NCBI RefSeq assembly: GCF_001513975.1
Contig: NZ_KQ947985.1
Location: 496,001-560,000 of the forward strand
Direction of reading: 5' to 3'
Length of the DNA: 64,000 nt
DNA from: Streptomyces curacoi
GTDB taxonomy: Bacteria; Actinomycetota; Actinomycetes; Streptomycetales; Streptomycetaceae
Part shown: piece by piece, positions 49,763 to 56,882 of the stretch
Layout of the letters: the number at the start of each line of letters is the position of its first letter
Numbering within the stretch: position 1 is the stretch's first letter
Notes under the pieces: generated by a model
Database searches by the model: none
What the model saw: the letters and a program-made list of their open reading frames with translations, nothing else
What the model was told of the DNA's origin: nothing
Program-made: the position numbers and the translations under genes

Positions 49763-50404
49763 ATGGCAACCGGAACGACAGACGCGCCCAGCAGCACATC
49801 CTCTGGAACACCGAACCGCGAACCTTCGAACTCTCCCACGCCTGGACCTGTCCGGCCGCGGCAGCGCCTGGAGGCGACATCCATGGCGACCGCACTGATA
49901 GGGGCGGTCGGTGGGCTGCTTGCCGCGCTGATCACGGGACTGTTCACCCTCGCAGGGACCGATCCCGGCCCTCCGGAAGGCCCTCCCAAGATCAGTCTTG
50001 ACTCGTGGACCGAGCAGCCTGGCTCCACCCCGTCGAGCAAGACCTATGAGTTTTCGGGAACGGTGACCCGTGCCACGGAGGGCATGGTGATTCACGTCAT
50101 TGCCGAGGAATCGCAGTCGGTTGCCGAAGCGGTGCCTCCGGCCGGCAGGTCCCACGAGTGGCGGGTCTCTCCCAGGGCGGACATCCTCCAGGACGGCCGG
50201 TGGAAGGTCACGTGGACCGTCGAGAACCCCCCGAGCAGGGCGCGCTGGAGGGCTGTTCTTGTCAATCCCGAAACGCAGCTGCCCCCGTCATGCGGCGAGT
50301 GCAGCATCAACGTCCCCTCTTACCTCGATGACCTGAGGAGTGAGGGCGTGCACTCGGAACGTGTGCTGACAGCCGGGACGGCCAGGGCGACCAGACAGTC
50401 CTAG
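49763..50404 (+). CDS. Hypothetical membrane-anchored protein
   Basis: 213 residues. Ser/Thr/Pro-rich N-terminus, one membrane helix at about 42-63 (TALIGAVGGLLAALITGLF), then an extracytoplasmic domain of beta type (KTYEFSGTVTRATEGMVIHV). Codon usage is somewhat less biased than neighbours. GGAG precedes ATG 49763. Family not recognised. Confidence 0.6.
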   Translation: MATGTTDAPSSTSSGTPNREPSNSPTPGPVRPRQRLEATSMATALIGAVGGLLAALITGLFTLAGTDPGPPEGPPKISLDSWTEQPGSTPSSKTYEFSGTVTRATEGMVIHVIAEESQSVAEAVPPAGRSHEWRVSPRADILQDGRWKVTWTVENPPSRARWRAVLVNPETQLPPSCGECSINVPSYLDDLRSEGVHSERVLTAGTARATRQS

Positions 50405-50421
50405 AGGAGAACGGCAGCGGT

Positions 50422-50610
50422 GTGTCGACGACGATGCGGCTGATGCCGGGCCTGGACCGGGGAGCGGGTCTGCCGCGTCGGCGGGCGGACGAGGTGCTGG
50501 AGATGGCGGGCCTGGGGTCGGCCGCGAACCGGCGTGCCGGTGGTTTCCCACCCGGGATGCGGCAGCGGCTCGGACTCACCCACGACGGCCAGGCCCCGGA
50601 GGTCACCGTC
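50422..50610 (+). pseudogene. Remnant of an ABC-transporter ATPase
   Basis: The frame reads VSTTMRLMPGLDRG and then LPRRRADEVLEMAGLGSAAN, RRAGGFPPGMRQRLGL. These match the post-Walker A helix (KSTTMRLILGLD), the regulatory middle (LPRRRVDEVLEMTGL) and the signature (GGFSLGMRQRLG) of drug-type ATPases, but with the middle 30-40 residues deleted, no Walker A lysine, no Walker B and S-L-G changed to P-P-G. Clearly non-functional. Confidence 0.75.
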
Positions 50611-50730
50611 CGCGACAACGGAGGCGGCGGCTCGGCTCAGTTCGTCCCCCGCTCCCGCCGCCCGTCCGTGCCGTACAGCCGTGCCGAGGCGTCGACATGG
50701 GCCAGTCTGCGCAGGGCGCTGAACACCGCC

Positions 50731-51558
50731 TCACCGAGTACGGTGCCGATCACCACGCTCTCCACCATGTCCTCGACCGCCACGCGCCGGTCCACGTCGG
50801 TGCTGATCCTCGGCCGACGCAGCGGGCGCCGGGATGGTCACGGTGTCGAAGGAGCCGTCGATGATCCGGGCGGCGAACTCCGCCAGCCGCAGGTGATGGG
50901 CGCGCGCGTACGAGCGGAACGCGGCGAAGGCCGCGTCCACACCGCAGTTCCACCGCTCGGCCAGCACGCCCTTGACCTGCTCGATGAGCACGCGGGCGGT
51001 GAGCGCATGCTCCACCTGGCTCTTCTCCACGTGCGCCTGCTCCAGGGTGCGCTGCTGGAGAATGGTGATAGTGGCCACGTCGGCGAGGGCCCGGGCGAGG
51101 GCGATGCCGTCGTCACCGAGCCGGCGCGGGGCGGTCTGGAAGAGGTTCAGCGCGCCCACGACCCGGTGGCGCAGCCGCAGCGGTACGGCGTGCGTGGTGA
51201 CGTAGCCCGTGGCGCGGGCCTGCGGGGTGAAGCGGGGCCAGGCCGCGGCCGCCAGCGAGCCGGTCAGGTCGATGTTGGAACGGGCCGCGCCCGAGCGACA
51301 GCACTCGACACAGGGGCCCTCGTCGTGCTGGAGGGCGAAGAGCTCCAGGAGGCGGGCGTGCTCGTCGGAGGCGGCGATGGTCCGCAGTTCGCCGCGCGCG
51401 TCCGCGAGGACGATTCCCGCGGCGGCGATACCGAGCAGTTCCACGCATCGGGCCGACAGCCGCTGGAGCAGGTCGATGACGTCGAAGTCGTCGATGAGGG
51501 AGTCAGCCACCTCCACGAAGACTTCCGCAAGGCGTCGTTCGCGAGCCAAGCCGATCAC
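50731..51558 (-). CDS. GAF-ANTAR RNA-binding antitermination regulator
   Basis: 275 residues. GAF sensor about 20-165 with several cysteines (GPCVECCRSGAA), then an ANTAR domain (SQVEHALTARVLIEQVKGVL, WNCGVDAAFAAFRSYARAHH). ANTAR proteins bind dual hairpins in leader RNAs to prevent termination. Basic C-terminal tail (RRGPARGGRGHGGERGD). GTG 51558 follows GGAAAGGGG. Its RNA targets are not evident, although the 34.5-kb leader has two consecutive hairpins. Confidence 0.9.
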   Translation of the reverse strand: MIGLARERRLAEVFVEVADSLIDDFDVIDLLQRLSARCVELLGIAAAGIVLADARGELRTIAASDEHARLLELFALQHDEGPCVECCRSGAARSNIDLTGSLAAAAWPRFTPQARATGYVTTHAVPLRLRHRVVGALNLFQTAPRRLGDDGIALARALADVATITILQQRTLEQAHVEKSQVEHALTARVLIEQVKGVLAERWNCGVDAAFAAFRSYARAHHLRLAEFAARIIDGSFDTVTIPAPAASAEDQHRRGPARGGRGHGGERGDRHRTR

Positions 51559-51712
51559 CCCTTTCCAGCTGGACGCTGATCACCGGCCGTGTCCTGATCT
51601 CCGGGTCGAAGCGCCCTGGACGCGCTGTGCGGTGTTGCGGCCGTCGCCGGCACGCACGGGCGGGCCGCCCGTGGACCCTCGCCGAGCACTACGCCGTGGC
51701 TTCCGGCTCCCC

Positions 51713-52087
51713 TCACTCCGACCCGGGCCGGGAACGTGTCCCGTGCCAGGCGTCCTGGGCGGTGGCGTACCGGGGAAAGCGGCCCAGGAGTCCGCTCGCG
51801 CCCAGCACCATCCAGGCGCTGGCCGGGCCGCGCACCACCCGCACCCAGCCGTGCCGGGCACGACAGTCCGCCCAGGCCGCGCACAGCGCGTCCAGGGCGC
51901 TGCAGTCCATGAACGTCACGTCGCTCAGATCGACTATGAGGAAGAGCCGCCCGGCGCCCGCGCGGGCTTCGGCCAGGGTGCGGGCGAAGGCCGGAGCGGT
52001 CGTCAGGTCCAGTTCGCCGCGGGGGCGGACCACGCGGCACTCGTCGTACAGCTCGGGCGGGTCCGGAAGATCGGAGTGCGGGCACAC
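51713..52087 (-). CDS. STAS-domain anti-sigma factor antagonist
   Basis: 124 residues. VVRPRGELDLTTAPAFARTL and VDLSDVTFMDCSALDALCAA; the Ser in D-C-S-A-L is the phosphorylation site of this family. It would be phosphorylated by an anti-sigma kinase and reactivated by a PP2C phosphatase such as that at 26396. GTG start has GGGAG upstream at a long distance. Confidence 0.88.
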   Translation of the reverse strand: MCPHSDLPDPPELYDECRVVRPRGELDLTTAPAFARTLAEARAGAGRLFLIVDLSDVTFMDCSALDALCAAWADCRARHGWVRVVRGPASAWMVLGASGLLGRFPRYATAQDAWHGTRSRPGSE

Positions 52088-52466
52088 ACGGCCCAGCTCC
52101 CTCTGTCGCTGGTGATGCTCGCTGGTGCGCAGGGCCTCTGTTGCGCGGAAGGGACTGCACGGAGAGGGCCGGGGTCACGGGCGACCGCACGCTGAGCGTA
52201 CTGCGCGGCACCGGCCGGGCGGTGCCGACCGGCGTAGCTCACGTCGGAGCAGTGCTATTTGACCGCCGGTGACCGTTCGTGACGCCTCACGCGCGGAAAC
52301 GGCCGATACGTGACCGGTGCCGTCCCCCTTCGCCAGGCGCCATTTCCCTTGTCGATGGGGAGTACGGTGGAGGTGTCGAGGGCATCCCGCACACCGGTGA
52401 CCGAACCAGTCTCGTCCTCGTCGCGCACCGACACGGACCGTTCCGGTCCGGGGCAGGGGCTGTCCC

Positions 52467-52751
52467 ATGACATCCGAAACCACGCACCTTCCGGACCGCT
52501 CCGAGGGGGTGGGGGGCAGGGTGGAGGTGCGCATCGTCTCCGACGACGCCGAAGCAGCCCGGCGCGTCGCGGACGCGCTCCGGCTGATGTTCGCCGGCGA
52601 CGAGCAGCGCAGCTATCCCGTGGGCCCCTCGGGGACCGGGACGCGACTGCACCTGACGCTCAACGCCGCGCATGCCGCCGGCCCGCTCCGCTCCTGGCTC
52701 GACACCAGCAGGCCGCCCGTCGACCGCACTCACCGGGGCGAGACCGGCTGA
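52467..52751 (+). CDS. Small conserved-type hypothetical protein
   Basis: 94 residues: VEVRIVSDDAEAARRVADAL then LRLMFAGDEQRSYPVGPSG, an alternating beta-alpha-beta pattern. No family recognised. GGGGCAGGGG precedes ATG. Upstream 52088-52466 holds no other gene I can support; GTGACCG-type repeats are scattered in it and a TTG-rich promoter-like part lies near 52350. Confidence 0.6.
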   Translation: MTSETTHLPDRSEGVGGRVEVRIVSDDAEAARRVADALRLMFAGDEQRSYPVGPSGTGTRLHLTLNAAHAAGPLRSWLDTSRPPVDRTHRGETG

Positions 52752-52917
52752 CGGTCCACAATCGGGCGCTCACCCCGAAGAGGCGCAGCCCCTGCCCCCG
52801 GCCGCACTCTTCACGCCGAGGCCCGGGAGACTCCGTGTCCCCCAGTCCCACCAGCCCTTCGCGTGGCATCCCGTCGGACGGCACCCGTCCCGTCCGACGG
52901 ACCGGTCAGGAGCTCTC

Positions 52918-53313
52918 ATGACACTCGCCCCGCCACCCTCGGGTCCCTCCCCGACCGATGCCCGCCTGCGGCTCGCGGCCCAGACACCTCACGTCCGGCA
53001 GGCCCGGCGCATCGACGGCGCCTGGTGGCCCCGCTCGTACGACCTGATCACGGAACTCCCCAGCCTGCTCGGCGGATTGCCACCAGCCTGGGGACAGATC
53101 ACCAGCATCGTCGTGAACGGCGGCAGGTGGACGGCCTCTCCCGGTCGGCTGCTCATCGCCAACCAGGTCGTACGTCTGCGCCGGACGAACGTCACACAGG
53201 CCGAGGACACCGTCTGCCTGCTGGCGCCGGGTCTCGGCCGGTGGGACCTGCTGGTGGTGCCCCCCGACGCGGCGGAGTCGGAGGCCGGGCAGCTGATGGA
53301 CCGCTGCGTGTGA
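52918..53313 (+). CDS. DUF5994 family protein, paralogue 3
   Basis: 131 residues with IDGAWWPRSYDLITELPSLL and LGRWDLLVVPPDAAE. ATG 52918 has AGGAG 6 bases upstream. Shorter at the C-terminus than the other two paralogues. Its stop overlaps the start of the tiny Trp-rich ORF (GTGA). Confidence 0.83.
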   Translation: MTLAPPPSGPSPTDARLRLAAQTPHVRQARRIDGAWWPRSYDLITELPSLLGGLPPAWGQITSIVVNGGRWTASPGRLLIANQVVRLRRTNVTQAEDTVCLLAPGLGRWDLLVVPPDAAESEAGQLMDRCV

Positions 53314-53390
53314 GGAAGCCACGGCATCAGGAGTCCGACCGGAACGCCGACTGGAACGCCGGCTGGGCGAACGGCTGGGGCGTGGCCTGA
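53310..53390 (+). CDS. 26-residue Trp/Asn-rich microprotein coupled to DUF5994
   Basis: GTG 53310 overlaps the DUF5994 stop (GTGA). Product VRKPRHQESDRNADWNAGWA then NGWGVA, with three N-A/G-x-W repeats. Third positions are G/C-rich. Too short for the usual gene finders. May be a true coupled peptide or the decayed end of a longer DUF5994 protein read in another frame. Confidence 0.4.
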   Translation: MRKPRHQESDRNADWNAGWANGWGVA

Positions 53391-53411
53391 TCGCGGTCGG
53401 TCAGGAGATCG

Positions 53412-53570
53412 TCAGCGCCGCCTGTCCGAGGCGGGCTCCTGTCCGTCCTCGGACAGCGAGGTCTCGTCCTCCCCGAAGTCCGGGGCCTGGAAGGGGTTGG
53501 TCGTCGGAGGCGGCAATGCCGCAGTGGAAGAGCGGGACTGCCCTTCCGGAGCGGAGAACAGCGATGTCAG
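53412..53570 (-). CDS. 52-codon acidic Pro-rich small ORF without a standard start
   Basis: Reads LTSLFSAPEGQSRSSTAALP, PPTTNPFQAPDFGEDETSLS, EDGQEPASDRRR, stop at 53412. Third codon positions are about 80% G/C, which points to real coding. The frame is open back to about 53630 but has no ATG/GTG/TTG there; CTG 53570 is the only near-start. The segment TTNPFQAP resembles TSPFKAP in the gene just upstream (53643), so it may be a duplicate or a lost extension of that gene. Could be an acidic precursor-type peptide, but no modifying enzyme is adjacent. Confidence 0.4.
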   Translation of the reverse strand: MTSLFSAPEGQSRSSTAALPPPTTNPFQAPDFGEDETSLSEDGQEPASDRRR

Positions 53571-53642
53571 ATGGATGAGAGGTCTGCCTTTCGTTACAGG
53601 TCCCTGAAGGGACCTGGCGTGCCGTGACCGGGCACAGCGGTC

Positions 53643-53864
53643 CTACAGCTTGGTCATCTTGGCGTACGGGCTCAGGACCCGCACTTGCGTCGAGCCGAAA
53701 TCGACGAGCACGGCGATTCCGTTTTCGAGGCCGATCACCCGGCCGAGGCCGTACATGTCATGGGTGACCTGGTCGCCCATGGCGAAGTGCTTGCGGATCG
53801 GTGTGGCCGGGGCCTTGAAGGGGCTGGTCGGCAAATGGCGCTTCGGTGCAGCAGGCTTTGTCAT
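53643..53864 (-). CDS. Small basic protein of CarD/SH3-like type
   Basis: 73 residues: basic N-terminus KPAAPKRHLPTSPFKAPATP, then FAMGDQVTHDMYGLGRVIGL and GIAVLVDFGSTQVRVLSPYA, a Tudor/SH3-like barrel as in CarD N-termini. GGAGG is just upstream of ATG 53864. Probably nucleic-acid or RNA-polymerase associated; conserved in Streptomyces from memory. Confidence 0.7.
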   Translation of the reverse strand: MTKPAAPKRHLPTSPFKAPATPIRKHFAMGDQVTHDMYGLGRVIGLENGIAVLVDFGSTQVRVLSPYAKMTKL

Positions 53865-54033
53865 TGCCTCCAGTATGCGCCTACGAAAACTGGGCCACTG
53901 TCGGGACCGAATCCGGCCGACCGCGGCAAGACCGGATCGAAAACCCACTGATCATGGTCCGGAGCCCTCGCAGGCGACGAACGGCACGGCCGGGTGCGCC
54001 CTCCGCTCGACCAGCCGTTGCCGGTGGCGCGCT

Positions 54034-55257
54034 TCAGCCGGTCTTCGCCGACTCGTCGAAGAACCTGATGATCCGGGGCAGGGCTTGCCGTACCGATGCG
54101 TTGTGGTCGTAGTCGCCGACGTCGGTCAGCCGAGGCGCGGCGCCGTTCCTCGCCAACTGGTCGGCACAGTACGCCGAGTGACTGAAGTCGATGTCCTTGT
54201 CGCCCCGGCCGTGGAAGATCTCCACCGGTACGTTCGGCCGCCAGTCGCACGTGTTGTCCATCGGGCGCAGCTTCTCCTTCAGGACGCCGTCCGGCTTGCG
54301 GATCTTGTTCAGGAAGTCCTCGGTGAACAGGTCCCTGGAGGCCATGGGGATTTCGCTGACGATCTGCCCGACGGTGTGGTGGCCGTCGAAGAGACCCTCC
54401 ACCTTGCTGTCGTAGGGGGAGCGGAAGGCGTCGCCGGGGGCTGTGTAAAGGCCGTACATCCTGTTCCAGGCGATGGCGAAGTAGGCGAGGTAGATGCTGG
54501 CTTTGGCGATCTTGTCGTCGGCCGCGGCGGCCTCGAAGGCCGAGAGGTTGTAGGGGCCGCTGACCGGGGCGAGCGCCCCCAGCCTGAAGTAGCGGTCGGC
54601 GCCCTTCTGCTCAAGCGCCCGGCCCACCAGCATGGTCGCGGGGCCGCCCTGCGAGAACCCGCTGACCTGAACCTTCCGCTTCAGCTCCCGGCCGGTGCGG
54701 TGGGCGAAGGTCCGGGCCGCGCGCAGGCCGTCCACCGACGCCGCGACGGTGGCCCGAGGGTCACCGTAGGGGTGGAAGCCCTCGCCCGAGCCGAGGCCCA
54801 CGTAGTCGGGCGCCGAAACGGCCCGCCCGGTCGAGGCGAACAGCAGGGCGACGAGCCGGTCGTTCGACCTCGGATTCTCCGTGGCGACGTCCCCCCGGTA
54901 GACGGTGGTGCCGTGCAGCCAGGAGACGGTGGACAGGTGGCGGGCCCCGTTCTTGGGCAGGACGACGAGCTGGCTCGCGGTCGTGGGGGCGCCCGCGCTG
55001 TCAGTGGTGCGGTAGGTGACCCGATAGGCGGTCACGCCGTAACGGACTTGGGACGAGTCGATCTTTCCCCGGAGTTCCCCGGCCACTTCCTCCGCTGTGA
55101 GGTCGGCCGCTTGCTCGACGGAGACGACGGCCCCGCCTTGGGCCCGCCGCTCGCTGGGGGAGCCGGCCGCCGCCGAGACCGGGGCCGGCAGGGCGGACAC
55201 ACTGCCGAGGACCGCCGCACCAGCCAGAATCCGGATTCCTGTTCGCCGTAAAGTCAT
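54034..55257 (-). CDS. Secreted alpha/beta-hydrolase, secretory-lipase type
   Basis: 407 residues. Signal peptide about 1-30 (ILAGAAVLGSVSALPAPVSAAA). Nucleophile elbow GFSQGG (Ser about 199), later Asp in HGRGDKDIDFSHS and His in GDYDHNAS. The layout (YRTTDSAGAPTTASQLVVLP, then DYVGLGSGEGFHPY) is that of secretory lipases (LIP family). Acts on esters outside the cell. Downstream of a Pro-rich acidic small ORF; independently transcribed. Confidence 0.88.
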   Translation of the reverse strand: MTLRRTGIRILAGAAVLGSVSALPAPVSAAAGSPSERRAQGGAVVSVEQAADLTAEEVAGELRGKIDSSQVRYGVTAYRVTYRTTDSAGAPTTASQLVVLPKNGARHLSTVSWLHGTTVYRGDVATENPRSNDRLVALLFASTGRAVSAPDYVGLGSGEGFHPYGDPRATVAASVDGLRAARTFAHRTGRELKRKVQVSGFSQGGPATMLVGRALEQKGADRYFRLGALAPVSGPYNLSAFEAAAADDKIAKASIYLAYFAIAWNRMYGLYTAPGDAFRSPYDSKVEGLFDGHHTVGQIVSEIPMASRDLFTEDFLNKIRKPDGVLKEKLRPMDNTCDWRPNVPVEIFHGRGDKDIDFSHSAYCADQLARNGAAPRLTDVGDYDHNASVRQALPRIIRFFDESAKTG

Positions 55258-55418
55258 GGATGGATCATGTCCGTCGGGCGCTCCGCCGGGCCATGGAGCG
55301 ACCCCCCGGGCTGCGAAGGGGGATAACCCCCTCGGGGCCCCCTAGGGGATGCCGGGGGGATGCCGGAGGCCCTCGGCAGCGGGGGAGGGGGCGGGCCGAG
55401 GGCGAGGTGACCCCCTTC

Positions 55419-56531
55419 TCAGCGCAGCGCGCTCTTCTGCTGCCACTCGGTCCACGAGAGGTTCCACGCGCCGAAGCCGTTCCCGGGGGCGACCACGCCC
55501 TTGGTGTCCTTGCCGGTGATCTCGAACGGGTCGCCCGGCCGCACCTGCCCGTAGAACCAGGCCGCGTTCGCGTCGCTCATCCCTATGCACCCGGAACTCT
55601 GGTTCGAGTTGCCGAAGTAGCGGGCGTTCCACGGGGCGGCGTGGGCGTACATGCCCGACCAGGTCAGCCGCATCGAGTAGTCGACCATCTTGTTGTAGGC
55701 GTCGGCGAGGCCCACCGTCTCGGAGTTCATGTTGATCGTGCCCTCCTTGGCCATGAGCACGGCGGTTCCGCGCCAGGAGCGCTTGTCACCGCCGGGCGTG
55801 CCGCCGGAGACCGGTATGCGCCGGACCGTCTCGCCGTCGCGTACGAGGGTGAGTCGGTGGCTGTCGAGGTCGACCTTGACGATCTGCTCGGCGCCGATGG
55901 TGAAGGTGGTCGTGTAGTCGCGTACGAACCAGCCGCCGGCCGCGCCCGAGTCGGTGCCGTTCAGCTCGGCGTTCAGCGTGACCTTGGTTCCGGGCTTCCA
56001 GTACGCCTTGGGCCGCCAGTCCACCCGGTCCCGGCCCGACCAGTCGCGGATCCAGCCCCAGGAGCCCTCGGTGCCGTTCGAGGTGGTGACCTTGAGCTGC
56101 TTCTCGACTTCCGCGCGGTTCTTGACGGGGTGGTCGAAGACCAGGGAGATCGGCTGGGCGACGCCGACGGTGGTGCCGGTGCCCGGCCGCCAGTCGACCT
56201 TGTTGACCTTGTCCGCCGGAGCCGTGGTGAAGGCGGATGTGGTGGTCTTGGTCGTCTTGGTCGTCTTGGTGGTCTTGGCGGTTCCGCCCTCGGGTCCGGT
56301 CGCCGCCTTCACCGTGTACGCCGTGCCGGGGACGGCCTTGCGGTCGGAGACCCACGACCGGCCGTCGGCGGCGACCTTGCCGGCGAGCCGATGGCCCTCG
56401 GCGTCGGTGACGGTCACCGAGATGAGTCTGCCGCCGGAGGCCGTGACCCGCACGGGCTCGCCCGCCGGGACCCGTTGGCCCTTGGGCGTGACGGTGACCG
56501 TGACAGGGCGGTCGTCGGCGCTCGGCTTCAC
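55419..56531 (-). CDS. L,D-transpeptidase, mature part (frame-shifted from its signal peptide)
   Basis: 370 residues from GTG 56531. Ig-like lead domains (VTVTVTPKGQRVPAGEPVRV; TTVGVAQPISLVFDHPV) then the YkuD catalytic domain (QIVKVDLDSHRLTLVRDGE) with His in YAHAAPWN and nucleophile Cys in SSGCIGMSD, as in actinobacterial LdtMt2-type enzymes that make 3-3 cross-links. A Thr-Lys repeat (KTTKTTKTTKTTT) links domains. As written it lacks a signal; an intact lipoprotein signal in the -1-related frame ends exactly here (56528-56662). Divergent from femX-murJ. Confidence 0.85.
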   Translation of the reverse strand: MKPSADDRPVTVTVTPKGQRVPAGEPVRVTASGGRLISVTVTDAEGHRLAGKVAADGRSWVSDRKAVPGTAYTVKAATGPEGGTAKTTKTTKTTKTTTSAFTTAPADKVNKVDWRPGTGTTVGVAQPISLVFDHPVKNRAEVEKQLKVTTSNGTEGSWGWIRDWSGRDRVDWRPKAYWKPGTKVTLNAELNGTDSGAAGGWFVRDYTTTFTIGAEQIVKVDLDSHRLTLVRDGETVRRIPVSGGTPGGDKRSWRGTAVLMAKEGTINMNSETVGLADAYNKMVDYSMRLTWSGMYAHAAPWNARYFGNSNQSSGCIGMSDANAAWFYGQVRPGDPFEITGKDTKGVVAPGNGFGAWNLSWTEWQQKSALR

Positions 56532-56662
56532 CTCGCGGTGTCCGGGGCGCCGGTGGAGGCGCTCGACGAGCAGGCGGCGAGCGGTGCCAGCAGGGCGGCC
56601 ACGACGGCGGCCCGGACGGCGGCCCGGACGCGGGCAGGGGCGAGTACGCGGGTGCGGGGCAA
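56528..56662 (-). pseudogene. Lipoprotein signal peptide of the L,D-transpeptidase, cut off by a frameshift
   Basis: TTG 56662 with GGAGG 5 bases upstream starts 44 codons: LPRTRVLAPARVRAAVRAA, VVAALLAPLAACSSSAS, TGAPDTAR, stop TGA 56528. The lipobox is LAAC (Cys 31). The TGA overlaps GTG of the catalytic frame. Joining the two frames gives about 414 residues, the usual length of this lipoprotein family. One missing base near ACCGCGAGGTGAAG would restore it. Confidence 0.75.
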
Positions 56663-56780
56663 CAGGACCTCCGGGAAGGCGAGGGACGAGGGCGGGACGA
56701 GTCGGCGATGTCGTGACTGTAGAGGCGGAAAACCCGAGGTCAGCCGCTATGCGGCTATGTGACGGCGACTGGTGAGGAAC

Positions 56781-56819
56781 GGTCATCGTCCGGTCACATT
56801 CGCCGCGCGGAGCGGTCAT
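56781..56819. promoter_or_regulatory. 11-bp-phased direct repeats GGTCA(T/C)
   Basis: GGTCAT 56781, GGTCAC 56792 and GGTCAT 56814, i.e. offsets of 11 and 22 bases, one face of the helix. OmpR-family regulators bind such direct repeats; GTCAT-N6-GTCAC is one base off the GTNAC-N6-GTNAC pattern reported for AfsQ1. Situated between the transpeptidase and femX, so the OmpR-type regulator at 59863 could control both directions. Confidence 0.5.
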
Positions 56820-56882
56820 GGGCCGCTGTGAGCCTTCTGTGCGTCCCCGCGACAGGTCCGGGGAGAAGGAGAGGCTCAGACT

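Noticed and set aside
52279..52470. 63-codon plus-strand frame before the small gene at 52467
   Set aside because: No start site, poor codon bias, overlaps the probable promoter.
53412..53570. Reading the acidic small ORF as a confirmed graspetide precursor
   Set aside because: No ATP-grasp enzyme nearby and no proper start codon; composition alone is not enough.
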